Shown: positions 28,867-38,481 of the stretch, piece after piece
Position numbering within the stretch: position 1 is the stretch's first letter
How the letters are laid out: each line of letters opens with the position of its first letter
DNA from: an uncultured Bacteroidales bacterium
Lineage (GTDB): Bacteria; Bacteroidota; Bacteroidia; Bacteroidales; P3
Direction: 5' to 3'
Length of the DNA stretch: 64,000 nucleotides
Assembly (NCBI GenBank): GCA_905235855.1
Contig: CAJONE010000004.1
Coordinates: 1 to 64,000 of the forward strand
Position numbers and translations under genes: made by a program
Notes under the pieces: generated by a model
What the model saw: only the letters and a program-made list of their open reading frames with translations
Database searches by the model: none
Told to the model about the DNA's origin: nothing

Positions 28867-30165
28867 TTAGAAGCCCGGTTTGCCGAGCAGCTTGAACATA
28901 TTGGTTTTGTACGCCTCGACTCCTGGCTGATTGAACGGGTTTACACCAAGTGTGTATCCGCTTATCGCACAAGAATACTCGAAAAAGTAAATCATCTGTC
29001 CCAACATTCTTTCATCCAATCGTGGAATTTCCATTCCAATCACAGGAACACCTCCTGCCAAATGAGCTTCGCGCGTTCCCCTCAACGCATTGTTATTCAC
29101 GTATGTCAGCGTTTTGTCTGCTATATAGTTAAGCCCGTCAACGTTTTCGCTGTCGTTAGGCACTGCAAACTCATTATTCGACTGCTCAACCGATATCATC
29201 GTCTCGAATACCATGCGTTCGCCATCCTGCATATACTGTCCAAGCGAGTGAAGATCGGTTGTGAAGTTCATGCTGCACGGCAGAATTCCTTTTCCGTTTT
29301 TCCCTTCGCTCTCGCCGTAAAGCTGCTTCCACCATTCACTGAAATAGCGAAGACCATACTTGAACGAGGTCAGCACTTCAACTTTGTAGCCCTTGCGGTA
29401 AAGCAGGTTTCGCAGGGCAGCGTACATCAAAGCCGGATTATCCTCTAAACGCTTGTTGTTGGCACACTCATATTGCATCTCTTTCGCACCTGCCAAAAGA
29501 TTTGCAATGTCATAACCGGCTACAGCTATCGGTAACAGACCCACCGGCGTAAGTACCGAAAAACGCCCTCCAACACTGTCGGGTATAATAAATTGTGGAT
29601 ACCGTTCAGTCTCAGCAATCGCGTGCAATGCGCCCTTTTGAGAGTCGGTTATAACTGCTATACGCCGTTGAGCCCCTTCTTTACCGTATTTCTTTTCCAA
29701 ATGCTGGCGAAAAAGGCGGAATGCAATCGCGGGTTCGGTGGTAGTGCCAGATTTGGAGATGACAATGACCGAGTAATCCTCATTTTCGATACGCTTCATA
29801 ATGCGCGCGTAATAGTCCGGATCCATCGTGTGGCCTGCATACACAATATCCGCAGCCCTATTTTTTCTATCCTTGTCGAGCAAGGCTTCAACAACAGCCC
29901 GCGTGCCGAGATACGACCCGCCGATACCAATCACCACCACTGTGTCAGACATTTTAGCCATACGCTCCGCTTCGGCCACTATCGCACTTCTTTCCTCATC
30001 GGTTATGACGCACGGCAGTTTCAGCCACCCTAGAAAATCGTTCCCCGCACCGCTGCCAGTAACAAGCATTTCACGCGCATTTTCTATTTCGTCCGATATG
30101 ATCTCCAAATCAGTATCCGTGACATAATTCTCTATCCCTTGTGTGTTAAGTTTTATTGCACTCAT
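28867..30165 (-). CDS. pgi: Glucose-6-phosphate isomerase
   Basis: VVIGIGGSYLGTRAVVEAL...VISKSGTTTEPAIAFR...GVNPFNQPGVEAYK. Confidence 0.96.
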   Translation of the reverse strand: MSAIKLNTQGIENYVTDTDLEIISDEIENAREMLVTGSGAGNDFLGWLKLPCVITDEERSAIVAEAERMAKMSDTVVVIGIGGSYLGTRAVVEALLDKDRKNRAADIVYAGHTMDPDYYARIMKRIENEDYSVIVISKSGTTTEPAIAFRLFRQHLEKKYGKEGAQRRIAVITDSQKGALHAIAETERYPQFIIPDSVGGRFSVLTPVGLLPIAVAGYDIANLLAGAKEMQYECANNKRLEDNPALMYAALRNLLYRKGYKVEVLTSFKYGLRYFSEWWKQLYGESEGKNGKGILPCSMNFTTDLHSLGQYMQDGERMVFETMISVEQSNNEFAVPNDSENVDGLNYIADKTLTYVNNNALRGTREAHLAGGVPVIGMEIPRLDERMLGQMIYFFEYSCAISGYTLGVNPFNQPGVEAYKTNMFKLLGKPGF

Positions 30166-30271
30166 AATACATATTTATATTAAAAACGTCATTCATATTC
30201 AAATGTTATGTATTTGGCTATATTTTTGCGAAAAAATTCCCCAAAACAGTGTCCAAATATGCCTCCATCTT

Positions 30272-30298
30272 CCATCTTTTTTTAGATGGCATTTTTTT
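30272..30298 (+). terminator. Plus-strand terminator-like hairpin with no plus-strand gene upstream
   Basis: CCATCT-ttttttt... AGATGG, then CATTTTTTT. Confidence 0.6.
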
Positions 30299-30522
30299 AT
30301 TTGAAAAAATATTTTTACTACACAAAAGAATATCAGACACTTGAAGCGAACGTTTTTAACGTAGAGAAAAAAAATTGACCTAAATTAAAAAAAAATCATA
30401 TTTTTGCAATTTGAAACTATCAAGTCAAAGTATGGGCATCGGGTTCTCCCGCACGGCGATTAAATGAAGTAAGAACCTCGTATTTTACAAAACAAACGCT
30501 ACGCGTTAAAAATCAAACACAA

Positions 30523-31713
30523 ATGACAAAAAGAATTTTACAATTTGGAGTGCTGCTGTCCATCTTGAGTTTCTCGTTTGGCGTGTCAGCACAGGAAAAG
30601 CCCAGAGTGCAAGACTACCCGCGTATGGGATTCTGGAGCAATTGGTCTATCGGTGCCGACTTCGGCATGAACATCCAGATTAACAAACAGAACGGTGATG
30701 TATTCCGTTCTCTGGGTCTGGGCGCTCACGTCTTCGTTCAGAAGAAATTCCACCCCCTGTGGAACGTAAGACTTTACATCGGTCTCCCACGTTTCACCTC
30801 GACGGCAAAATATCCCGCTGACCGTTACGGTACCGCTGGAGCCGACATGATGTGGTCCATTATGAACGCTTTCAGCTACAACCCCGATCGCAAAGTCGAC
30901 CTCTTCATTATGGCTGGTAGCGGCATTGGCTACAGACTCAGCAACGGTGCCAATGGCAACTGGTGCCTTTACGCCAGAGGTGGTATGGAGTTCGACTGGT
31001 ACATCAACGAGCACAACACTCTCTTCATTGACGGTCTCGTAGGTGTCGACGATGTCTGCAACCCCAAATTCTGGTTCAAAGGCAGCCCTGTGACTGGCAG
31101 ATGCAACTCCTACCTCGGTATCGGTTACATGTACAATTTCGGTCTCACCAAGGCTGACAAAGAACTTGTCGCATGCTGCAATTCAGCCAAAAACGACAAT
31201 TGCGATGCTCTTCAGGAGCAGGTCAACGACCTTGCAAACGAACTCACCAACAGTAAAGACAGAGAGCGCAAACTAGAGTCTCGCATCGAAGACCTCGAAG
31301 ACCAGCTCAAGAATGCACAGAAACCTGTCAACGACGAACTCGCAAAACGCATTGAAGACATGAAGAAAGATCAGTACACCTACTACGCTCTTCCATTCTC
31401 TGTCAACTATGCTACCAACCAAAAAGATGTTACTGATGCCGAGCAGGCAAAGCTTAAGGCTATTGCCAAGATTATGAAAGACAACAGCGACCTCAAGCTT
31501 AATGTTGTCGGTTTCTGCGATGCCACCGGTACGAACGAATACAACCAAAAACTTTCAAAAGAACGTGCCGAGAAGGTAAAAGACATTCTCGTCAATAAAT
31601 ATGGAATTGACTCTGACCGTCTCACCTGCGAAGGCAGAGGTATCGAAGAGACTTTCGGTACTGGCAAGAACGCCATCAGCCGCCGCGTCTCCTTCTACCG
31701 CATGATTGAATAG
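30523..31713 (+). CDS. OmpA family outer-membrane protein
   Basis: Signal peptide, beta-barrel and C-terminal OmpA domain (LNVVGFCDATGTNEYNQKLSKERAEKVKDILV). Confidence 0.92.
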   Translation: MTKRILQFGVLLSILSFSFGVSAQEKPRVQDYPRMGFWSNWSIGADFGMNIQINKQNGDVFRSLGLGAHVFVQKKFHPLWNVRLYIGLPRFTSTAKYPADRYGTAGADMMWSIMNAFSYNPDRKVDLFIMAGSGIGYRLSNGANGNWCLYARGGMEFDWYINEHNTLFIDGLVGVDDVCNPKFWFKGSPVTGRCNSYLGIGYMYNFGLTKADKELVACCNSAKNDNCDALQEQVNDLANELTNSKDRERKLESRIEDLEDQLKNAQKPVNDELAKRIEDMKKDQYTYYALPFSVNYATNQKDVTDAEQAKLKAIAKIMKDNSDLKLNVVGFCDATGTNEYNQKLSKERAEKVKDILVNKYGIDSDRLTCEGRGIEETFGTGKNAISRRVSFYRMIE

Positions 31714-31738
31714 TTCTGTCGGACTTATTCAAACTAAA

Positions 31739-31776
31739 AACAGCTGTTGGTTTCACAACGGCTGTTTTTTTTTTTG
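31739..31776 (+). terminator. Terminator after ompA-family gene
   Basis: CAGC...GCTG hairpin followed by T12. Confidence 0.8.
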
Positions 31777-32027
31777 AGGAGCAACAATAGTCCTGTACAC
31801 CAGCAGAAAGACGACCGAACATCATCACACTCAAAAAACAACCCAAAAGCGTGATAACCTATGATGGTACCCTTTCGAGCCGACCTTAGAATGGATATCA
31901 AAACCATTCAACATCCAGTAGTGCGTCTTTTCAAACGTCGGGTCAAAACCTGAACACGCGAACATACATAAAAAATCGTATCTTTGCACGACTTCACAGC
32001 AAAAATTCCATAGACTATTTTACATAT

Positions 32028-33242
32028 ATGAACTTTAAAGTCAATTCAATAGAAGAGGCTCTCGAGGACTTCAAACAAGGTAAATTTGTGATAGTAGTTG
32101 ACGACGAAGACCGTGAAAACGAAGGTGATTTCATCATTGCCGCCGAAATGATTACCCCCGAAGCAGTGAATTTCATGCTACGCTACGGGCGTGGGGTACT
32201 CTGTTCGCCGATCACCGAAGAACGATGCCACGAGTTGAACCTCGATATGCAAGTACACGACAACACATCACTGTTGGGTACACCCTTCACAACGACTGTC
32301 GATTTGCTCGGCAACGGATGCACGACGGGAGTGTCGATGCACGACCGCGCAATGACCATAAGAGCGTTGGCCGACCCCAATACGAAACCCAACGACTTGG
32401 GCCGTCCAGGTCACATCAACCCACTGCGTGCCCGTAACGGGGGGGTTCTTGTGAGAGCAGGTCATACCGAAGCCTCAATCGACCTCGCACGACTCGCTGG
32501 TCTCTATCCTGCGTGTGCACTAATAGAGATTATCAACGACGACGGCACAATGGCACGCATGCCACAACTGATCAAAGTTGCTGAAAGATTCAGCTTGAAA
32601 ATCATTACCATCAAGGACCTTATCGCCTACCGTGTGGCGCACGAGACTCTTATCCGCAAGGAAGAGGAAGTGTCACTACCCACCAAATGGGGCGATTTTC
32701 GCCTGATTGCCTACACACAACTCGACAACTGCGCCACACACATGGTTCTAAAAAAGGGTGAGTGGACCGACGATGAAGCTGTGCTTGTGCGGGTCCATTC
32801 AAGCTGTGCCACTGGCGATATCTTCGGAAGCTGCAAATGCGATTGCGGCGATCAGTTGCACCGTGCCATGGAGATGATCAATCGTGAAGGAAAAGGTCTC
32901 GTGGTATATATGAGTCAAGAAGGGCGCGGGATCGGGCTGGTCAACAAACTCAAAGCATATCACCTTCAGGAACAGGGGCTCGACACTGTAGATGCAAACC
33001 TACGCCTCGGCTTCAAAGCAGACGAACGCGACTACGGTATTGGAGCTCAAATTCTACGTGATCTCAAGGTCAAGAAAATGCGACTTATTACCAACAATCC
33101 CGTCAAACGAAGCGGACTTGAAGGCTACGGCCTGCAGATAGTGGCCACGGTGCCGATTGTGATTGAACCAAACCCATACAACGTCCGCTATCTCAAGACT
33201 AAACAGGAACGTATGGGGCATATTCTGAAGATTGGGGACTAA
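32028..33242 (+). CDS. ribBA: Bifunctional DHBP synthase/GTP cyclohydrolase II
   Basis: [16 protein letters not shown] (RibB) and [21 protein letters not shown]...SQEGRGIGL (RibA). Confidence 0.96.
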   Translation: MNFKVNSIEEALEDFKQGKFVIVVDDEDRENEGDFIIAAEMITPEAVNFMLRYGRGVLCSPITEERCHELNLDMQVHDNTSLLGTPFTTTVDLLGNGCTTGVSMHDRAMTIRALADPNTKPNDLGRPGHINPLRARNGGVLVRAGHTEASIDLARLAGLYPACALIEIINDDGTMARMPQLIKVAERFSLKIITIKDLIAYRVAHETLIRKEEEVSLPTKWGDFRLIAYTQLDNCATHMVLKKGEWTDDEAVLVRVHSSCATGDIFGSCKCDCGDQLHRAMEMINREGKGLVVYMSQEGRGIGLVNKLKAYHLQEQGLDTVDANLRLGFKADERDYGIGAQILRDLKVKKMRLITNNPVKRSGLEGYGLQIVATVPIVIEPNPYNVRYLKTKQERMGHILKIGD

Positions 33243-33386
33243 TCGCACATATACCATCCGCATGGCTTAATTTCATGTTAGAAGTGCACCTCAAGGTAAA
33301 AGCTGAATAAAATTTAAGCCCAAAAAATGAATCTAAAAATATTTCGTATATTTGCATCGCTGAATGTATGTAAAAAAGCGTGAACC

Positions 33387-33677
33387 ATGTCAGAAGTTGA
33401 TGACTTGTTTGAGCGGATCGAGAAACGTGTCGAGGCACTGGTGAACGAAAACATATCGCTACACGACAGGATAAGAGACCTCGACGGCAAACGCAAAGAC
33501 ATGCAGAAAGCATTGGAAGATAAAAACGTATTAATTAACAATTTAACAGAACAAAACAAAATACTAAAATTAGGAAACGCACTTGCTCAAAAGGGCGATT
33601 CTACAGAGATAAAGTTAAGAATCAACCGACTCATCAAAGAGATCGACAAAAGTCTCTTGATACTGACAAAAAAATAG
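33387..33677 (+). CDS. Small coiled-coil protein upstream of zapA
   Basis: Heptad-rich 96 aa ORF, 10 bp upstream of zapA. Confidence 0.75.
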   Translation: MSEVDDLFERIEKRVEALVNENISLHDRIRDLDGKRKDMQKALEDKNVLINNLTEQNKILKLGNALAQKGDSTEIKLRINRLIKEIDKSLLILTKK

Positions 33678-33687
33678 AAGGCATCCG

Positions 33688-33990
33688 ATGAACGATATAC
33701 CAGTCACGGTGAACATATTGGACAGAAACTACAAACTGAAAGTCGCCCCAGGCGACGAAGCATTCATCCTATCGGCTGCCGAAAAGATCAACGCGCAGAT
33801 TACGGCCTATAAAAAAAACTATGCCTATCAGGACTATCAAGATTTGCTTGCAATGGTTGCCATAGCCAAAACAACCCAACTGACAAAACTTGAACAAGTC
33901 ACCAGCGGCAGCGAAGAAACACTGCGCAAAAGACTCGAGAGTCTGGAGAGGATTCTGGACAAAGCGAGATCCGATGAGTTACAAGTTTAA
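33688..33990 (+). CDS. zapA: Cell division protein ZapA
   Basis: VTVNILDRNYKLKVAPGDEAFILSAAEKINAQI. Confidence 0.88.
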   Translation: MNDIPVTVNILDRNYKLKVAPGDEAFILSAAEKINAQITAYKKNYAYQDYQDLLAMVAIAKTTQLTKLEQVTSGSEETLRKRLESLERILDKARSDELQV

Positions 33991-34034
33991 GTCCACGACC
34001 CAAAAACTTCTGCGCCATAACTCGAAACGAACCT

Positions 34035-34189
34035 CTGCATCAAGCCCGAAACAGTTTGTAAACTCAACATTATTTACATACCGAGTAAGCTCATGGGTGG
34101 GTAGATTGTACAATTGATACACCCGGCACTCAAATCCTAACATTAACAGAGTTTTCTAAGCTCCCGGAGGGTTTTGATGCAGTTTTTTT
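34035..34189 (+). ncRNA. ssrS: 6S RNA-like ncRNA between zapA and rny
   Basis: Terminal helix CTGCATCAA (34035-34043)/TTGATGCAG (34174-34182), then T7; internal hairpins; zapA linkage is typical for 6S RNA. Confidence 0.5.
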
Positions 34190-34246
34190 CTTTGCAAGCG
34201 CCAACTTGAGCAACACATCCGTTTCCTTCACAAAAAAATTAAAACT

Positions 34247-35794
34247 ATGTGGATTGAAATTATTATCGGTATTATCGGACTTGTGGTCGGAGGCGGAGTT
34301 GCAGGGTGGCTCTGCACGACCGTCATGCGAAACAAACTTATGGCTAAGAGCCAGCAGGTTCTCAAAGACGCCGAGGAAAAAGGCGAAATGATTAAAAAAG
34401 AAAAAAACTTGCAGGCGAAAGAAAAATTTTTGCAACTCAAATCGGAACACGAGAAACAGTGCAACGAACGCAACAACAAACTCCAACAGGTGGAGCAGAA
34501 ACTTAAGCAACGCGAGCAGGTGCTTACCCAAAAGGTAGAGGAGCTGCAAAAGAAAAGCAACGAGCTGAAATGCGTTAGCGACAATCTTAACAACCAAATC
34601 GCCGTACTCAACAAACGTCAGGAGGAAGTCGAGAAAGTTCACCGCGAAAGTGTCGAAAAGCTGGAACACATCGCTGGACTCAGTGCCGAAGAAGCCAAAT
34701 CTCAACTTATCGAGGCCATGAAGGACGAGGCCAAGGCCGAAGCAGCAAACAGTATCATTGACATTGTTGAGGAGGCCAAGATGACAGCCAACGAGCAGGC
34801 GAAAAAGATTGTCATACAGTCCATCCAACGCACTGCCACTGAACACGCCGTCGAGAACACCGTAAGCGTTTTCAACCTGGAGAACGAGGAGGTGAAAGGC
34901 CGTATCATTGGTCGCGAAGGTCGCAACATACGCACATTCGAATCGCTCACTGGTGTGGAGGTCATTATCGACGACTCGCCCGATGCGATCATACTGTCTG
35001 GCTTTGACCCCGTACGCCGCGAAATAGCACGACTGGCTCTGCACAAACTCGTGACCGATGGACGCATCCACCCCGCACGTATCGAAGAGGTTGTGGCAAA
35101 AACCCGCCGCCAAATCGAGCAGGAGATAAACGAGGTGGGCAAACGGACCTGCATTGATCTTGGCATACTCAACATGAACCATGAGCTTATGCGAATGATT
35201 GGGCGCATGAAATACCGCTCATCGTATGGCCAAAACCTACTGCAGCACTCGCGCGAGGTGGCCAATCTGGCGGCAACAATGGCCGCTGAACTTGGACTCA
35301 ACACGAAACTGGCGAAAAGAGCGGGGCTGCTCCACGACATCGGCAAAGTACCTGAAAACGAGCCCGACCTGCCACATGCCATCCTCGGAATGCACCTGGC
35401 CGAAAAATACAAAGAACATCCCGACGTTTGCAATGCAATCGGCGCACACCACGACGAAACAGAGATGAACAACCTTATCTCACCTATCATACAGGTGTGC
35501 GATGCAATCAGTGGCGCACGTCCTGGCGCACGCCGTGAAGTGGTGGAAGCCTACATCAACCGCCTCAACAAACTTGAAGAGATGGCCATGACATATCCAG
35601 GCGTAGTGAAAACCTACGCAATACAGGCGGGACGTGAACTGCGCGTCATCGTGGGTGCCGACAAAATTGGCGATACGGATGCCAACAAACTCAGCTACGA
35701 CCTCTCCAAGCAGATTCAGAGCGAAATGACCTATCCCGGACAAATCAAGGTTACCGTTATACGCGAAACACGTTCCATCAACTACGCCAAATAA
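34247..35794 (+). CDS. rny: Ribonuclease Y
   Basis: N-terminal TM and coiled coil, KH ([15 protein letters not shown]), HD (LLHDIGK, GAHHDE). Confidence 0.97.
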   Translation: MWIEIIIGIIGLVVGGGVAGWLCTTVMRNKLMAKSQQVLKDAEEKGEMIKKEKNLQAKEKFLQLKSEHEKQCNERNNKLQQVEQKLKQREQVLTQKVEELQKKSNELKCVSDNLNNQIAVLNKRQEEVEKVHRESVEKLEHIAGLSAEEAKSQLIEAMKDEAKAEAANSIIDIVEEAKMTANEQAKKIVIQSIQRTATEHAVENTVSVFNLENEEVKGRIIGREGRNIRTFESLTGVEVIIDDSPDAIILSGFDPVRREIARLALHKLVTDGRIHPARIEEVVAKTRRQIEQEINEVGKRTCIDLGILNMNHELMRMIGRMKYRSSYGQNLLQHSREVANLAATMAAELGLNTKLAKRAGLLHDIGKVPENEPDLPHAILGMHLAEKYKEHPDVCNAIGAHHDETEMNNLISPIIQVCDAISGARPGARREVVEAYINRLNKLEEMAMTYPGVVKTYAIQAGRELRVIVGADKIGDTDANKLSYDLSKQIQSEMTYPGQIKVTVIRETRSINYAK

Positions 35795-35872
35795 AACAGC
35801 AGGGCGAATGCCTGACAAAACATAGCCCCAGCATTAACATCTTAATCCATCACATTCAAATGCCCTTTCGCA

Positions 35873-36751
35873 ATGCTTGACCTGCTATACATCCATTGGA
35901 ACGCCGACCCCGTACTGATCCACATAGGCGATTTCAGCCTTAGGTGGTACTCATTCGGTTTTTTATTTGCATTTATTTTCGGCTATCTGATACTTACCCG
36001 GATGTTTAAGCAGCAGAATGTCGATGTACGGCACGCTGATGCGCTGGTGGTATATATGTTTCTCGCGGTACTGATAGGCGCAAGGCTGGGGCACTGCCTA
36101 TTCTACGAGCCGGGGTACTACCTCACGTCCGACCACTGGTGGGAGATGATAATACCCATATCGGACGGCCACTTCACGGGCTATCAGGGTCTCGCCAGCC
36201 ACGGCGCAGCGGTTGGCATTCTGTTTGCCCTATGGCTGTTCTACAAGCAAAAGCATATCAACACCTGGTGGGTGCTCGACCGAATCTGTATCGTCGTGGC
36301 CTTGGGGGGAGCATTCATCCGTTTCGGTAATTTCATGAATTCGGAGATTTGGGGCTACGAAACCACAGTGCCATGGGGGGTTATATTCGAACGAGACCAC
36401 AGCGCTGGTCCCAACCCTCGCCACCCGACACAACTGTACGAGTCCGTCTGTTACCTGATTCTCTTTGTCGTAAGCCTGCTGGTGTATAGAAAAAAGAGAG
36501 GAGACCTGCACAACGGGAGACTTTTCGGATGGTGGCTTATCGCACTTTTCATGATACGCATACTTCTTGAGTTCACAAAAGTGCGTACCGTTGACTTGGG
36601 TAACAGCTTTTTCAGTATGGGGCAATGGTTAAGTGTGCCGTTCGTGCTGCTGGGTGCGACGCTTGTGGTGATGTCTCACAAAGGGCTACTTCACGAAGGA
36701 ATATACACCGAGGGCTATCAACCGCCAAAGGAAACCAAAAAGAAAAAATAG
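35873..36751 (+). CDS. lgt: Prolipoprotein diacylglyceryl transferase
   Basis: RWYSFGFLFAFIFGY...GARLGHCLFYEP...GGAFIRFGNFMNSEIWG...RHPTQLYE. Confidence 0.95.
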   Translation: MLDLLYIHWNADPVLIHIGDFSLRWYSFGFLFAFIFGYLILTRMFKQQNVDVRHADALVVYMFLAVLIGARLGHCLFYEPGYYLTSDHWWEMIIPISDGHFTGYQGLASHGAAVGILFALWLFYKQKHINTWWVLDRICIVVALGGAFIRFGNFMNSEIWGYETTVPWGVIFERDHSAGPNPRHPTQLYESVCYLILFVVSLLVYRKKRGDLHNGRLFGWWLIALFMIRILLEFTKVRTVDLGNSFFSMGQWLSVPFVLLGATLVVMSHKGLLHEGIYTEGYQPPKETKKKK

Positions 36752-36841
36752 TCACCCGACTGCATAAATTTGCACTCAGGTATCCGTACACGTCCGCACA
36801 ACTATTAGTCCACACTTTATAATTTCAATCCCCAAATCATC

Positions 36842-37588
36842 ATGAAAACACTAATCCTTGTACGTCACGGCGAAAGCGCATGGAACAAACTAAATCTTTT
36901 TACGGGCTGGACCGATGTAGACCTCACGGAGTTCGGCTGCCATGAAGCCTACGAGGCTGGCCTATTGCTTAAAAAAGAGGGATACAAGCCAGAGTTGTGT
37001 TTCACCTCATATCTGAAACGCGCCGTAAAGACACTTAACCAGATATTAGACGCAATGGATATGGATTATCTTCCGGTGGAAAAAAGCTGGCGACTGAACG
37101 AGAAAAGCTATGGTGCCATACAAGGCCTTAACAAGGCCGACACTGCCCAGAAATATGGCGACGAGCAGGTGAAACTATGGCGACGCAGTTTTGATGTACA
37201 ACCTCCGAAACTCGATATAGACGACCCTCGCAGCCCCAGAATGGATGCCCGCTATGCCACACTATCCGATGAGGAGATTCCACTCACCGAAGCTTTAAAG
37301 GACACCATCGCACGCCTTATGCCCTACTATCAAGGCACGATTTTGAAAGCATTCGAGAAGCACAACCAAATTATGGTCGTGGCACACGGCAACAGTCTGC
37401 GCGGCATAGTGAAGGAGCTGAAAGGAATGGGCAACGATGAGATAATTGCATTCAATATTCCAACGGCAGTGCCATACGTCTTCGAGTTCGACGATACAAT
37501 GAGGTTACAAAAGGACTATTTCGTCGGCAATCAAGAAGAAATCGCAGCCAAAATGCAAAGCGTTGCAAATCAAGCGAAGAAGAAATAA
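36842..37588 (+). CDS. gpmA: 2,3-bisphosphoglycerate-dependent phosphoglycerate mutase
   Basis: LVRHGESAWNKLNLFTGWTDVDL...VVAHGNSLRGIVK. Confidence 0.97.
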   Translation: MKTLILVRHGESAWNKLNLFTGWTDVDLTEFGCHEAYEAGLLLKKEGYKPELCFTSYLKRAVKTLNQILDAMDMDYLPVEKSWRLNEKSYGAIQGLNKADTAQKYGDEQVKLWRRSFDVQPPKLDIDDPRSPRMDARYATLSDEEIPLTEALKDTIARLMPYYQGTILKAFEKHNQIMVVAHGNSLRGIVKELKGMGNDEIIAFNIPTAVPYVFEFDDTMRLQKDYFVGNQEEIAAKMQSVANQAKKK

Positions 37589-37645
37589 TGTAGCTGCTCT
37601 ATCGGGGTCTTTTAGTGTGATAAACGGTATCAAAAAACAAAAAAA

Positions 37646-37677
37646 TTTGTTTGTTTGAAGGAAAGTTAGTACCTTTG
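37646..37677 (+). promoter_or_regulatory. Promoter of the tRNA cluster
   Basis: TTTG (37646-37649), N20, TACCTTTG (37670-37677). Confidence 0.7.
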
Positions 37678-37717
37678 CACCCGATTTCGCTGGAAGTCTG
37701 GCGGATGATACAGTTAA

Positions 37718-37805
37718 GGAGAGGTGGGTGAGTGGCTGAAACCAACAGTTTGCTAAACTGTCGTACTCGATTAGGGTACCGGGGGTTCGAATCCCCCCTT
37801 CTCCG
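37718..37805 (+). tRNA. tRNA-Ser(GCT)
   Basis: Cloverleaf with long variable arm; anticodon stem ACAGT/ACTGT-type loop with GCT; GGTTCGAATCC T-arm. Confidence 0.92.
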
Positions 37806-37913
37806 CAAAAGACAAAAGGCTTGAAAAAGCCTTTTGTTTTATGAGTGAAAATCGCAGTGTGACCAATTCCTGCGACACAACAGCTCATAAAGAGTTCTTA
37901 CCCAAACAGGATT

Positions 37914-37987
37914 CGGGATATAGTACAGTTGGTTAGTATGCATGCTTTGGGAGCATGAGGTCGCCCGTTCGAGTCGGGCTATCCCGA
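37914..37987 (+). tRNA. tRNA-Pro(TGG)
   Basis: CGGGATA/TATCCCG acceptor; CATGC-TTTGGGA-GCATG anticodon arm. Confidence 0.93.
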
Positions 37988-37999
37988 CAAAGAGAGAGA

Positions 38000-38073
38000 G
38001 GCCCCGTAGCTCAGCTGGATAGAGCAACTGCCTTCTAAGCAGTAGGTCCTGCGTTCGAATCGCAGCAGGGTCA
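38000..38073 (+). tRNA. tRNA-Arg(TCT)
   Basis: ACTGC-CTTCTAA-GCAGT anticodon arm; CTGCG-TTCGAAT-CGCAG T-arm. Confidence 0.93.
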
Positions 38074-38082
38074 CTAACTAAA

Positions 38083-38114
38083 AGCCGGTATGAAAACGAT
38101 ACCGGTTTTTTTTT
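38083..38114 (+). terminator. Terminator of tRNA cluster
   Basis: CCGGTAT-gaaaacg-ATACCGG followed by T9. Confidence 0.85.
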
Positions 38115-38274
38115 TACAATTCTGTTTCCAAAAAAAGGAGTAATTTTGCGTTTGTTTACGAGAGTAAAGCCAACATTGTATTGTATCCAACCATATTAAG
38201 ATAACACAATGATCACAGAAAATAGATTGTAAAAAAAATAAATAACAATAGCGTTTGCTATTTATTCGGTAACG

Positions 38275-38419
38275 GCTCCTTGAACCTGAGAAATTCAATT
38301 GAAAGTTACTAGTTGAATAAATAATAAGCGCCTACAGTTGCGTAGGCGGATTTATTTACAGTAACGGGTATTTCTCAGGACCTAAGGAGCGTAGATAAAA
38401 AAGTCTGCGCTCTTTTTTT
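38275..38419 (+). other. Nested-hairpin leader element B with overlapping terminator, upstream of RM3
   Basis: GCTCCTT/AAGGAGC, CCTGAGAAAT/ATTTCTCAGG, GTTACT/AGTAAC, AATAAAT/ATTTATT, CGCCTAC/GTAGGCG, then GAGCGTAGA/TCTGCGCTC plus T7; its 5' arm overlaps AAGGAGC. Confidence 0.75.
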
Positions 38420-38459
38420 GTCCGAGAAATACCATAGTCTTTTCCGCATAAAAGCTTTC

Positions 38460-38481
38460 GCCATAATGCAAAACTTATGGC
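38460..38481 (+). promoter_or_regulatory. Inverted repeat containing the RM3 methylase start codon
   Basis: GCCATAA (38460-38466)/TTATGGC (38475-38481); ATG at 38477. Confidence 0.55.

Noticed and set aside
34130-35182. 350-aa minus-strand ORF
   Set aside because: Antisense to rny; low-complexity F/L-rich product typical of shadow frames.
37505-38027. Small minus-strand ORFs over the tRNA block
   Set aside because: They overlap well-formed tRNA genes.
38000-38480. tRNA-Arg 3' repeat marking an integrative element
   Set aside because: No integrase and no obvious duplicated tRNA 3' end seen near the end of RM3.
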